DNA of 64,000 bases from Cheiracanthium punctorium (Eukaryota; Arthropoda; Arachnida; Araneae; Cheiracanthiidae). A model generated the notes under the pieces. That model searched no databases, was not told the origin of the DNA, and saw nothing but the letters and a program-made list of their open reading frames with translations. This document shows positions 23,496 to 34,731 of this stretch, piece by piece (position 1 is the stretch's first letter; every line of letters starts with the position of its first letter). Position numbers and translations under genes: made by a program. The stretch covers positions 434,001 to 498,000 of the forward strand of contig JAWZYV010013271.1 in the NCBI GenBank assembly GCA_038373885.1, written 5' to 3'.

Positions 23496-23764
23496 ACCCG
23501 GACATTCCGGATCTCGACAGCATCCAGGGCGACTCCTCCTATGGCCCGCCCCACCGATGCTACTGCCCACAGCACCTGGACGCGGGGGCGAAGAGTGGGG
23601 AGCCCGAGTGCCACCTCATGAGCCCCGCACAGCTGCGGAGGAACGCCTCCAGGTGGGGGCAGCACAGGTCGTCACGGGCTCCCCGGAGCCCACCCAGTAC
23701 ACCGCTGCTGCTACAGGCCACGGCCCTGCTGTTGGCGGCCTGGTGGACGACGAGGACCAGGTAG
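23496..23764 (+). CDS. NALF1: NALF/FAM155-like NALCN-channel auxiliary factor, last exon
   Basis: The acceptor CTTTCTCACAG ends at 23495. Two bases complete the codon opened at 14858, giving a continuous ...FKCI-DPDIPDLDS... reading, and the frame stops at TAG 23762-23764. The exon encodes DSSYGPPHRCYCPQH and a PEC cysteine, then a Ser/Arg/Pro-rich stretch and a hydrophobic tail (LLLQATALLLAAWW) suited to a membrane anchor or GPI signal. The Cys-rich block followed by a hydrophobic C-terminus agrees with NLF-1-type proteins. The exon is conspicuously GC-rich. The 3' UTR end is not defined; a GTATGT at 23861 could be an untranslated splice donor. Confidence 0.68.
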
Positions 23765-25637
23765 CATTCCAGACATCGAAACCAACAGACCGATGAGAGC
23801 CAACCGTCCGTCTGTCCACGAGAGAGGGCACATCGCCACACGACAGACACAGCGCCCAGGTATGTAACAGACAACTCGCCGTGTCCCAGCACAAACTTGT
23901 CCATTCCATGCCTCTTTTCAATCCAGCTCATCCATCCTTAATAGCACAGATGGTCACAAAAGAGTCTGGGAAGACACAGGACTGTCACCAACTAGTCACA
24001 CTGGGACTTGTGAGTGATATGATTCCACTGTGACCCGTTATTTGCAACCAGTCACCTTGTAACTGCTGTGCTACCGATCACTAAATGAATCTGTTGTAAA
24101 GTCACTGTGAGATTGCTTTTCGACTCCTGGTTGCTGTGACTTCAAAATGAAGTTAAAGAGGCCGCTTGTTGCGATCCAAACTTATTTTGGCTAACATTTT
24201 CTGAGTCATTCCATTTTCCAAACATTAATGAGTGAATCCGAAATATAACGAGTAACGCAGTATCATAACGAGTAATAGAGTATAATCTTGCGGTTGCAGA
24301 GTGATGACTGGCAGGGCAAATGGGGGAGCGGTTAAGCATCCATGAAACATTTGTTCAAAAATATAAAAAACTAAAAATTGATTTTTTTTAAATTATAGCA
24401 TTATCTTTTCCTATGTAAGTCTAACTTCAAAAGTATTGTATATTTATTCTGCATCTACAATCGTTTTTCAATAAATTAAATAATAATTCCGAATTATGTC
24501 ATAATAAACAAAATAATATTTAAATCCAGCTTATCTCAGAAAAAGAAATGTATTGATATGACTAGACAAAATGTATGACGCAGCGAGCAGTATTGCCAGT
24601 AGATAAGTTTTAAATTACATAAAAATTCAAAAATGGAAAATGGAATAGTTCCAACATAAATAAAACATTATCTGCAAAGTTAGACTTTAAAGGGAGGAAA
24701 TCTTTGTCAGAGATCTCTATAAACTAACGGTTTGTATATAAAAATGAATTAAAAGGGAAAGAAAAAATATTTATACGTACATATTTTTAAACCTTTGTAG
24801 TTGGAAATCCATACGTCGGGAGCCTTTTGTTAAAGAGTGGATTGTGTTTAATTAATAACACATTTATTTTTTTAGATAGTAAGAACAGTTACTGCCAAGG
24901 AACAGTTTTGTTACATAAAGTTTTGAAATAGGGTTCAAATTAAGGAGCTGCTGTGAGCATCCGCACAATATGAGATCAAATCTATATCTGCAGAAAAAAA
25001 TACAGAAAAGGGTTGCAACTTGTTCAAATAGGGTTGTTTGGTCCCTTAGCTTAATCTCAAAGTCCTCAAGGGGAATTTCCAAATATATCATTCGGATTTA
25101 TCTAAATACGAAATTTTCGTCATATCTTTTTTACTCATTTCGGGGCTGGCTATAGGTCTATCAGCTAGACCCTGCTGCGCCCCTGAATCAGTACAGGTTA
25201 ATAAAACTGTGAAAACTATTGAATATTGTTGTATGTGCTTAGTACGCCTCTCAAAAAGTATTCAAATTTAAGTCGAATTCATGTGCACAATAACAATTTA
25301 CTTTTTTTCAATTGTGTGTTTCTCGAACAATTCATCAGATATCCACAACACTAAAATGGTAAATTTAGCTTGCACTCGAATGCTTTATTGACTGGGCGTT
25401 CATGTGTCATAGTTACATTTATTTTCCTGAAACTTTTTGTCGATTATTACTGTAGAATAAGTCCAAATTGTGGCAAAAGAACGCTAAAAGTGGCACACCG
25501 TCACTTCCGGCTTGAGCAGCATTTCGAGCCATGAGTCAATCTGGGTATTATAGGGAGTCTGATATTTTAACATTAGAACGTCACAAATGATCCGCCAAGA
25601 TGCTATCGCAGTGATGTCACAAGCAAAGATGCCACAA
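23765..25637. other. 3' flank of the NALF-like gene, no further gene seen
   Basis: The first ~100 bp are probably 3' UTR. After that the sequence holds CACTGTGA/GTCAC-rich unique DNA (23950-24130), the second copy of the 14205-14520 repeat (24410-24745) and plain AT-rich DNA. A palindromic GGCTGGCTATAGGTCTATCAGC-type patch near 25144-25170 has no matching ends. Confidence 0.5.
24410..24745 (+). repeat. Dispersed repeat copy 2 (partner 14205-14520)
   Basis: Direct, nearly colinear match to 14205-14520 with the landmarks listed there, including GGAATAGTTCCAAC and GTCAGAGATCTCTATAAACT. It is about 85-90% similar by eye. Confidence 0.75.
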
Positions 25638-26502
25638 CTGTGGGTTCATTCGTAAACGACGAACTCGTTGCACGAGTTTTCGTAAGAAAACTGGAATGCG
25701 TTTGTTCAGTGCAGTTCAGTGCTGTCAGTTACGTTTGCCTTTAGAAACAACTTCAGTTTCGTCGGCTAGGAGATGTGTTTGTTTACAATTTGCGTAAATT
25801 GTTATTTTTCTCGAGGAGTTTTAATACATACTCAATATAAAATCAGCAGGATTTAAAAAGAGAATGGCCATCATTGAAGTGTACTGATCAAAATTTAGAA
25901 ATTTCAACTTAAACTTGCATTTTTTCAAAAGTATTTAGCAAGAGAAGTTCATATTTCTCTGATAACGGTTTCAATCCACTTCAATCTCAACACTAAAATA
26001 TGCATGATTGAATTTACTAAAATGTAAAATACAAGAACATGGTTACCTTTGAAAAACCGTTCGTTGTACCGCCATCGTTGTAGTTTCTAGCGTATGCATG
26101 AATTTCCTCTCGAAAAAATAATATTTGCAGCTTCAGCAAAGAAATCTGAGCTGTATGTCTCGTGCGACTTTCAGAAAAAATTCATGACCACAAAAAAATC
26201 ACCGTCAAAAGTGTTCCGAGGATTGACCCGTTCTTGGAAACATCGCGAAATTCAGAATGTTTACCAGTTTTTCCTGACAATTTCGTAACTATTTTAGCTT
26301 CATTCTCAATGTCAGTTCACAGTGTAACTTGTAAATACACATTCTAAAATTTTGCGAGTCTCTAGCTCAATTAAATTTTTTTAAAGCTGTTCAAAAGATG
26401 TTCATGATTTTCAAGTGAAGCAGCCTTAAGAGAGCCGAAATTTAGAACCATTTGCACAAGTGGCACTGTTGTTTGAGTGTTTACGAATGCGCCGACTGTG
26501 AC
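25638..26502 (+). mobile_element. TIR element copy 1, GCATTCGTAAAC family
   Basis: The left end TTCATTCGTAAACGACGAACTCG and right end GTGTTTACGAATGCGCCGACTG (each read in parts) carry the inverted motif CATTCGTAAAC. About 430 bp of its left half (CGTTGCACGAGTTTTCG, TTTGTTTACAATT, CTCAATATAAAATCAGCAGG, ATTTAGCAAGAGAAGTTC) reappears inverted at 27107-27535. No transposase frame and no clear target duplication were seen, so the superfamily is unassigned. Confidence 0.6.
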
Positions 26503-26774
26503 GTCAAAGTAACTTTACGCGCTGTTGGAGTTGTTTTTAGCTGAAAAAAATAGCATTTTGAAAAGAAATAATAATGCAATAAAAAATGTTTTCATTTCCA
26601 TCCCATGCAAGATTTGGAATACTTTTCATAACACTTCATTCCCAAAAATGCACTTGGACTCCGTTAATCGGATGTTAACTCTAAACAGTTTTGCCTCATC
26701 TGTCTCTAAATCTATGCCTTCTGGTGTGATTCAATCAGTGAGAAATTGGTTTTACGTTTTACCCCTTTGTTAAA

Positions 26775-27539
26775 ACTGGCCGCATTCGTAAACGCCAAAC
26801 GAGTTGCACTCGTGCAACGAGTTTCTATCTAAGGTGTTCGTAAAGGAAATTGAGTGCATTCAGTTTAAAAACTGGAGCGTTCGTATACAAAACTGAGTGC
26901 GATTAGTTTCAAACGAAGTAAACTGAAAACGTATCAAGTTCGTTCCGTTGTTTAGACGATACACTTGCTGCACCATGTTGCTGTTTTCAAATGGCGTCCG
27001 TTGTTATGGAAAAGTATGTTGTCGTGAAAAGCATTTTACGTTTGCTAAAGCTGCAAATATTATTTTTTCGAGGAGGAAATTCATGCGTATGTTAGAAAAT
27101 GCTACGAAGGTACATAATTTTTCAAAGGTAATCATTTTCTTCTATTTTTCATTTTAGTAAATTCAAAAATGCATGTTTTAGTGTTGAGATTGAAGTTGAT
27201 TTAAACCGTTATTAGCGAAATTTGAAGTTCTCTTGCTAAATACTTTTGAAAAAATGAAGGTTTGAAATTTCTAAATTTTCATCTGTGCACTTCAATTATG
27301 GCTTCTTTTAAAAATCCTGTTGATTTTATATTGAGTATGTACTAAAACCTCAGCTCAGCAAAATTAACGCATTCGCGAATTGTAAACAAATACATCTCCT
27401 AGGCGACAAAACTAAATAAGCTGAAGTTGTCCGTAAAGTCAAAAGAAACTGTTAACCACTGACAGAACTAAACACACGCATTCCAGTTTTCTTACGAAAA
27501 CTCGTGCAACGAGTTTGTCGTTTACGAATGCAGCCCCTG
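26775..27539 (-). mobile_element. TIR element copy 2, inverted relative of copy 1
   Basis: Its left end CTGGCCGCATTCGTAAACG and right end CGTTTACGAATGCAGCCCCTG are inverted repeats, so it can be delimited independently of copy 1. Read on the minus strand it repeats copy 1 for ~430 bp. A central GTTGCACTCGTGCAACG hairpin lies at 26806-26822. Confidence 0.6.
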
Positions 27540-28154
27540 TCTTAGTTCATGAACTCATTTTTCATTGTCAAAATGGCTTGTGTTTTAACTTTTTCAAAAA
27601 CGTTATGCAATTTTTAAAGCCTGTACTTTCCATTTCTGTTTCAGGGTGCATAAACATGTGTGGAGCAGCGACTTAACACTGTCAGCAATCGAATATGCAG
27701 AAATTAAAAGAACCCAACGCATCAACAGGAACAGAACAGCACAATGGATATATGCAAACGGCGATACAAAATGTATATGCAAGCATAGAAATATATGCAA
27801 AAGGAATTTTCAAAGGATATAAAGCAGAATGGCATCGCAGTCACAAGTGAATCAGAAAAAGTTTGCATGAAAAAAAAAAAAGTTATTAAGATTGGAAGAA
27901 TATGATCAAGTTAAAATGAAAGAGTTTAAATATAACTGTTAATAAAGTAATATAAAGTGTCGTAAATATAGATAAGCAAGGGACCCAGTATATGCAAACG
28001 TTATTAATAAATTAATATATATATATATGCAAGCGTTTAAATATACACAAAACACGTGTTGGTTTCGCTGCCTAGGAGCAGCTGAGTGAGCAGACGGACG
28101 GGTAGCTGCACGTTGTACATAGTCCGTGGACATGTACATATACACCAGAGGAGA

Positions 28155-28192
28155 TTATATATATATCTATATATATATATATATATATATAC
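28155..28192. repeat. (TA)n microsatellite
   Basis: An interrupted TATA tract with ATATCTATATATAT followed by about ten perfect TA units. Related TATG/TACA variants continue nearby (28200-28235 and 28500-28560). Confidence 0.9.
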
Positions 28193-28733
28193 CTATATAC
28201 ACATAAAAAATACATATATCTATATACATCTGAACCACACCCGAGACTTCAACGACTGTGTTGTTCGTATTGTTTAGAGAAAGTGTGCTTAGGAGCCCAG
28301 GCCGGAACATTTCATCGCCATCACCAGAAAAATAAATACATAAGTAAAATAATAAAATTAAAAGTGTACGATATGGCCTATATATAAATGTGTGTGGATC
28401 AAAACACATAGTTCTCTCTTTTTGTTTTCCGTTTTTAATTTTAGCAAAATAATCAATGAGAGTATCGAAACAACGAGTTAAAGTGAGCATTTCTAAAAGA
28501 AATATATATACATACATATGCATATGTATATATATATGTATATATGTATGTGTGTATGCATATGTGCGAAGTTTCCGCAGGGAGTGTTTGTCCAGGTAAT
28601 TTACTACAGAAGGGAAAGACGGTAGCGTCGCCTCGAGAGTGTATTGAAAACAACGATTGCCAACCGCAGCGTGACCGTCGCAACATTGTCCAATCAAGTG
28701 GCTTGCTCATCTCGATTCTCCCCCCAAAAGAAT

Positions 28734-28789
<56 letters not shown>
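28734..28789. repeat. (AAT)n microsatellite
   Basis: About 18 perfect ATA/AAT units. In one frame this reads as a run of Asn, which explains the Asn homopolymer in an apparent ORF here. Confidence 0.95.
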
Positions 28790-28920
28790 GGATGATAGTA
28801 ATAATCATATTAATGTTAATTACGCAAGAGTGTTGATCAGTCGAAACGGGATTCGACCACCGTGTCGAAGCCCCATTCCCAACACCAAGTTGGATCCCAC
28901 CTCAAAACCAATTCCATTCG

Positions 28921-28955
28921 TTTGTGCGTGTGTGCGTGTGCGTGCGTGCGTGTGT
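28921..28955. repeat. (GT/GC)n microsatellite
   Basis: Alternating GTGTGTGCGTGTGCGTGCG purine-pyrimidine tract, potentially Z-DNA forming. Confidence 0.85.
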
Positions 28956-30246
28956 AACCTCCAAGCCTTTGGTCGAGCTGCTGCTCGCAAAGTGTGTTCC
29001 GTTTTGTCCAAGCGAGATGTTTGTTCCGGACATCCCTCGCCCCCCGAAAAAAAAAAAAAATGGTCGCTCAGCGGTGTCCCAACATGTCTCTCTGATGGTG
29101 TCTTGTGGTTCCATGTACCGACTGCAGCAGTGAAAAGAAGAGAAACGCTGTAACCCGGCGGGGTCGCAACTGTTCACCACCGTAGAAATTCCGACTTCCA
29201 AGATTTTTGCCTTTGTAAAACTAACTGCACTGCGAGCGGCAGCCGACGAAAAAAAGAAAACAAGAAAAGAAGCTGGAGATGGAAAAAAAAAAATTAAAAA
29301 TACGAAGAACCTCTTGTTGCAATTCGCAAACTAAACCAGAAAAATTATTTTCTTACAGAACGACGAACCCAAAGTGGCCTGTCCGTCAGATGACCGACAC
29401 TGACCACAGAGAGGTTTTCGAGACACAGCCTTTTCATATGCACATGTCTATGTAAACGGACAGAGATGGCGAAACTGAATAGAAACGGCTTTGGGGCCCA
29501 TCGTTCTAGCTGCGCGTAGAGACTTTTGCGTCCAGTCTCTTGTACCATAAAACAACATTTGTATGACTTTTATATAATCCACGCAGATGAAATTCAAAAG
29601 CGTAGACATCCTTCCTGTACAGTCCTTCATCTGTAATCATCCTCCTGTCGGAAAAAAAAAAACAAAGAAGCATTAAAGTAAAAGAAATATTAGTCTCAGT
29701 GTGCTTTCTTGGTGTCATGTCTTTTCCTCTTTCGCAGCAGCGAAGACACTGGGCGTCTTCGTAATACTCAGTCAATGGTATTCGTGCTACTAGCTTTAAG
29801 AGTTAGGCGTTCTTAAACGCTCAGTTTTTAAACTTAAACCGGTTGACTATCATTCTTACCCCATATTCACCATTAACTTATTGCTGGTTCAACCGGCAGT
29901 TCAATAGAACTACTGCTTGAGAAAACTTGACTGGTCAGTCCAACACTCATATTCACCATCAACCTGGAAGGAAAAGGTAACTGAACTAAACTTGTGGTAA
30001 CTCAACCACAAGGGGTTCCCCACTAGGTTCAAATGGGGTTGTAACGGGCCTCGGTTGAAATCGAAACGATCATTGGTCAAGTGTCCACAAAGCATTGGCG
30101 AGTCCTGATCACGTGGAAGTTGTTGACTTCGAGCCACTCCAAGTGACCCCACAATCCCTGTCCTCCCCCCCCCCCACACACACACACAAATATCTCTTTA
30201 TCTGTCAAGAAAAGGAGAAAAAGTTTTTGGAAGGGATGGATAGGAG

Positions 30247-30545
30247 GAAGCTAATTTTTCGACGGAAAATCTCAACTGAGCATGCTCGGTTAGTTGAACC
30301 TAGCTGGGACCATCGTGATTCTACCGGGCCTGCTTGTGCACTCCAAAAGAGGCCTACTGACGTTTCTTCATTGGTTATATTCGGCCGTTAGATGAGCTAT
30401 CTAAGTGCTGGAACCAATAAGTGAGCATTCGTAGGCCTCTTTGGATGACTCAACGGAATGCACAAGCAGCCCCGGTAGAATCACGATGGCCCCGACCTAG
30501 CTCTGCAGCAAGGTTGAGTTTTTCTACTTTAACTTTTCGATATTA
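30247..30545. repeat. Foldback (palindromic) element
   Basis: Two arms of about 130 bp are inverted copies around a centre near 30395. The left arm has GGACCATCGTGATTCTACCG, then TGCTTGTGCA and AAAGAGGCCTAC. The right arm has GTAGGCCTCTTT, TGCACAAGCA and CGGTAGAATCACGATGG. CTCAACT...TTGAG mark the outer ends. No target duplication or coding sequence was identified. Confidence 0.7.
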
Positions 30546-31109
30546 TGCTAGGTTACCTTTCTAGCCCGTTCATCGGAGAATACCGTTTGAGTGTTCGACT
30601 GATTTGCTGTAAATCGTCGGCGGAGATAGACGGTGAATATGGTTATGACAGGAGCTAGTTGATTAAGTTTCAATTTTTTACCGTTCCTTCGAGGACGTTC
30701 AGGTAAGCAAACACATCACCTAAGCAACGAAGCCGTATAAACTAAAGTCGTTCTTAAACTCAAAAGAAATCAAGAACACTAATCACACCTGTTTCAGTTT
30801 TTGCACGGAAACTAGTGGCACAGCCTAAACCCGAGTTGGTCAGTCTATGAACACACCCACTTACAATTAGTTTTAAACTTTGCAAAGTAGCACGCATAAT
30901 ATATACAGAGTTACTGGTAACGCGACTTATTCCTTTCAAGACTTGATAGGGGAGCCAAAATGCCAGCAATAAAAATTTTCACCCCCATATGTGGCCAAAA
31001 ATCAACAGTTTTCCAGAAAATTGAATTTTACACTTTTTTACTGAATAACCCAAAATTTGGCATTTAAGTACAAATTTTAAAAAATTCTACTTATTAAATA
31101 TATTTCTTT
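30546..31109. other. Intergenic, fragment of the GCATTCGTAAAC-family repeat
   Basis: Around 30700-30830, phrases such as AAGCAAACACATC, CCTAAGCAACGAAG and GTTTCAGTTTTTGCACGGAAACT echo the interior of the elements at 25638-27539 at lower similarity. It appears to be a third, older fragment. No gene seen. Confidence 0.4.
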
Positions 31110-31790
31110 TTATTTTAATAGCTGAAATTCTAACTAAACTAACATATTCATAAAAAGTACAAAACTAGTTTAAATTTCAAATCACGAGCCGTTACATGTT
31201 TTTTTTTTTTTTTTTAATTATATGCTCCCTTTCGAAACATCGTATTTTTAAAAATAAATAACATAGCAGTAAGTGTACTAGTTACAAATAAAATTTCTTC
31301 CATTAATCAGCTATTCTAAAAGGTATTAATGTCCATCCAAAGACATGTAATTCATAAAGAAGGGTGAGTTGTACTTAGCCCAGATAAAAACGTCAAAGAA
31401 GCACCCCCGTTCATTCTTTAGGATAGTTGGCCAACTAAACATGTTAACACAGTTTTTTTTTTTCATAGCTGACACTCTAACTTAGCTAACTGAATCATTA
31501 AAATTTTCAAAAATACTTAAAACTTTTAATTCACGCAGCTTTACATGCATTTTTTTAAATTTATTTACTTTTTCCTTTCGTAAAATGTTATTTTACTTTT
31601 AAAAAATACTAAGCAGTAAGCGTACAAATTACAAATGCAATTTGCCCCATTAATCAGCTACCCAAAAACGTATTAATGTCTATCTAAAGACATGTAATTG
31701 AAAAAGAAAGGTGAGTTTTACATAGCGCAGATAAAAACGCCAAAGGAGGCACCAACATCCATGGTTTAGGATAGTTGGTACCAATCAAGT
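31110..31790 (+). repeat. Tandem duplication, unit about 340 bp
   Basis: The blocks ~31110-31440 and ~31460-31790 repeat in the same order: TTACATG plus T-run, CAGTAAG(T/C)GTAC, ATTAATCAGCTA, GTATTAATGTC(C/T)AT, AAAGACATGTAATT, TTTAGGATAGTTGG. Similarity is roughly 80% by eye. The second copy continues into a sequence that is inverted at 31955-32100. Confidence 0.65.
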
Positions 31791-32120
31791 TATCACTGCT
31801 TTAGCGTGCTTAAAATCTTAGACACATCCGATTGTGAATCTGAAATTGCTATGTGCTGTGTCATCGTGTTAATTAGTCTCGACTCTGCGTTATGTATGCT
31901 TATTTAGTTGATTAACCAGATAACAACAAAACGTGCTTACACTACGTAGAATCGAAACTAACACGACGCGACACAGCACATAGGAATTTTAAATTCACAA
32001 TCTGATGTGGGTAAGATTTTAAGCACATAAAAGCAGTGATAACTTGATTGTTTGACCAACCATCCTAAACAATGAACGTTGGTGCCTCAGCTGATTAATG
32101 AGAGAAATTTTTTTTTTAAA
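31791..32120. repeat. Inverted repeat arm pair following the tandem duplication
   Basis: The left arm 31755-31875 (TTTAGGATAGTTGG, TCAAGTTATCACTGCTTTA, TGTGCTGTG) is complementary to the right arm 31965-32080 (CACAGCACATAGG, AAAGCAGTGATAACTTGA, CCAACCATCCTAAA). The pair encloses about 90 bp, giving a large stem-loop potential. Confidence 0.6.
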
Positions 32121-33315
32121 TTTCTACGCTTACTGCTATGTTATTTATTTCTAAAAATGCGATCTTTTGGAAGGAAACATATGAATGGAAAATTAAAAAA
32201 ATAAATGTATCTAGCCTCCAAGACGGCCAGCTTACACTACTGGCTGCACCATACCTTACTGTTCTTTATACTCAGTGCAATGTTGGTCAAATTTTATTGG
32301 ACTCATTTCAGCGAAAATCACGTTTCTTTATTTTAATAGTATTTGTCATGAAATTTATTTAGGTTAGGGTTGCTACAAATTTTGGGGGTGTCATGATAAA
32401 AGCCAATGGTGGCAATGCCAAGTACTAACATTTCAAAATGTATGAAAAAACATAATTGGTGACATTTCCATTCATACAATTATTATAAAAATACTCTTTG
32501 AGGAACGAATAGAATTCTCTTGTCCAAGAAAAATACTGTATTGGGTGATAATGTGTTTTACAAACTAATACAGAAATGCTTCTTAATTGCAGCTGCTGTG
32601 GGATTAATGTGCCAAAGTTAGTAACCTGGTGTTTCATTGTACGGCAGCGTTAAAACACTGAGCTACATACCACTTGGAGTGTAGACAGAGCGGTCCAACA
32701 GCTCCACACCTTGTTTGAAGGAGAGTACCAAAAGATTAGCTTCACCGGCCGACAGTTAAAAGTGTATAGGAATCTCACTGGGGTTGTACAAAAAAAGGCG
32801 AATACATTCATAAACAGGATTTTTAAAAAGTATCATAAAGCACTTGTTTCTACTGTTTGCATAAAAACTTTATGAAGATCCGCGGGAAAAAGGAGCAAGA
32901 TTTTAATTAACAATTTCCGATACAAGCTTGGGGGGGGGAAACTAAATTCGCTCCGAAAGATTTAAAATCGGGACAAACTTTTTATGTCCTAAGTTTAAAT
33001 CTTTCGGAGCTAATTTAGTTCCTTCGGAACGAATTTAGTTATTTCTTTTTAAACGAGTAAAACTACATTGTTACAAACCTTGCAATAAGAATGTGGGCTT
33101 TGGTTTCTTGGCAAGATTTTTAAGCGATATTTTGCACCAAGCCAGGCGATGGTTCCAGCATTGAGTCAATTTTGAAGTAATAAAACGGGTTTAACGCAAA
33201 ACATCTATGTCAGCGAGTCGCTTTCAGTGTTAAAAGATTAAAATGAAAACAAGAATGAGGCATTCTTCTAAATAGTTTAACCCAATACTGACATTGGATA
33301 AGTAGTACATAATAC
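32121..33315. other. Intergenic, one strong hairpin at 32945-33050
   Basis: No gene seen. At 32940-33050, AACTAAATTCGCTCCGAAAGATTTAAA is followed by TTTAAATCTTTCGGAGCTAATTTAGTT (each read in parts) and another partial copy GGAACGAATTTAGTT. This forms a foldable inverted repeat with arms of about 26 bp. Confidence 0.5.
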
Positions 33316-33418
33316 CTATTCCGATTCGCGGAGTCAATGTCGTTTACCAAGCGTGCCTTGGCAGCTTTGAGACAGTCACGAAACGGCCTCGCTCGCTCAT
33401 CGCCGGACTCCAGGGTAC
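33316..33418 (-). other. Exon-like coding patch of unknown gene
   Basis: On the minus strand a 103-bp segment lies between a possible CACAG acceptor and an AATAG|GTATTA donor. It stays open, reading TLESGDERARPFRDC, LKAAKARLVND, IDSANRNR. Base composition is clearly less AT-rich than the surroundings and the peptide is non-repetitive and charged, as in real exons. I do not recognise the family. It could be one exon of a minus-strand gene, a conserved repeat-embedded peptide or chance. Confidence 0.25.
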
Positions 33419-33449
33419 CTGTGCGTAACCCATAACCCCCCTCTTTCAA

Positions 33450-34403
33450 ACGATAGCCGTGATTTTATTTATGGCTGTCTCTAACACAGGCTGACTCCGA
33501 CGTTGACTTTTATAATTTTTCATACACTTCCTGGTTATTTTTACCTATAAATATTGTCCAAGTTGCGCTTATTTTTATTTGAATTGAACGGTCTAAATAT
33601 AAACACGCGAAAGAATTCCTCGCTATCACGCTTGATTCGTGATTTACACTGAATAGGAGGAGCGAGTGCGCCGATTTTAGTCATTCTGCGCAGTGCCCCC
33701 CCCCCCTCCCGACCGGACCCAGAGGAAAACTCCAGGTCATAAAAGTGAGCTGACTATAAAAACTAATCAATGATTGTTTATTTATGTTTCTAAGCCTACT
33801 ATTTTTGGAGGTAAGACAATATCAACCTTTTCGTTTCGGTCCACTTTTCTGGTCTGGTACCCGTGTGTGATTTTAAAGACATTTCACTTCAATAACAACA
33901 TAGGTTGCAACAATATTTACAAAACAAAAAAAAATGATATTATCTGAGCATTGTACTGTGCTGTCATAGCCACGTGTATTCCGGAGACCGGCAATGTTTG
34001 CCTCATTTGTTCTTCATATATCCCTGCGCATAGCTCGCGTGCTACCACTGAAATCTTAGGGGAGTCCTCCACTCTATAGGTGAAATGCAGCTCAGTGGAT
34101 GGAAAATGCTCAGCTTCATTCCAACCTTATCATTCTTATAATGGCTTCTGAACGAGGTTGTCGATTCGTCCATTTCTTCATAAGGGTTAACACTCAGGGA
34201 CGGTTCCATAGGGGGGGGGTCATCCCCCCACCCCCACCCGACTTTATGATATAGTACTTTTGCCGGCAAAATCGTCAGTTGCCAAAGGACTGTCGGCAAA
34301 TTTGAGCTTTAACCACCAATCTGTTAAGTGTTATGTGTATAAATTACCAGTTCTGCTGACAGTTTATTTTAAATTATACTACATCATGAACATAGTCTTG
34401 CTA
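33450..34403. other. Intergenic, no gene seen
   Basis: Contains a C-run at 33700-33710 and G/C runs at 34209-34240 (TAGGGGGGGGGTCATCCCCCC), probably a degraded hAT MITE core. Open frames here are short and unconvincing. Confidence 0.5.
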
Positions 34404-34570
34404 CAGGGGCGTAGCCAGGGGGGGGATATCGGGATATATCCCCCCCCAAGAAATTTTTGGATTAGTGATGAAATTCCGTCTATTTATACAGATATAAGTT
34501 CATATCCCCCCCCCCGAAATTTTTTCCAGGCGCATATCCCCCCCGAAAAATTTTCCTGGCTACGCGCCTG
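34404..34570. mobile_element. hAT MITE, GGCGTAGCCAGG family
   Basis: The ends CAGGGGCGTAGCCAGG and CCTGGCTACGCGCCTG are inverted repeats. Identical TCTTGCTA flanks both sides (34396-34403 and 34571-34578). The interior has a G-run near the left end and C-runs after it, with ATATCGGGATATATCCCCCC forming a local hairpin. It is closely related to 39260-39429. Confidence 0.92.
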
Positions 34571-34731
34571 TCTTGCTACGATTTTTATTTTTCATTTTAG
34601 TGATTTACGTGCCAGTGAAAAAGTCCCCTTTGTCCCCTCAAGCCAACTTCATTCCAGATTATTTCAGTGTAATGTAGTTTGTATTAAAGGCAAACCTGCA
34701 CACTGGTATCTGCCTGGGGTGGAGGGGGGGG

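Larger units (their letters stand above)
27540..30246. other. Unique, microsatellite-rich segment without recognised gene
   Basis: This segment lacks the TE signatures seen elsewhere, is less AT-rich after 28600 and has several simple repeats. Open frames on both strands (up to 176 codons at 28167-28697 minus) run through (TA)n and (AAT)n tracts and have no domain. It could be part of a very long 3' UTR of the NALF-like gene (a TTTCAG acceptor-like site lies at 27639-27644 and AATAAA-like signals near 27940), but nothing proves this. Confidence 0.4.

Noticed and set aside
23425..23796. Alternative frames of 123 codons over the last NALF-like exon, and minus-strand frames of 101-123 codons
   Set aside because: GC-rich coding DNA opens all frames here. 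Only the frame ending at 23764 joins in phase with 14684-14858 and has the cysteine pattern.
28167..28697. 176-codon minus-strand open frame, the longest in the window
   Set aside because: It runs through (TA)n-type microsatellite DNA, giving Ile/Tyr/His repeats, with no domain or splice support.
28644..29153. 169-codon frame with an Asn homopolymer
   Set aside because: The Asn run is the (AAT)n microsatellite. The rest overlaps a (GT)n tract and shows no protein-like features.
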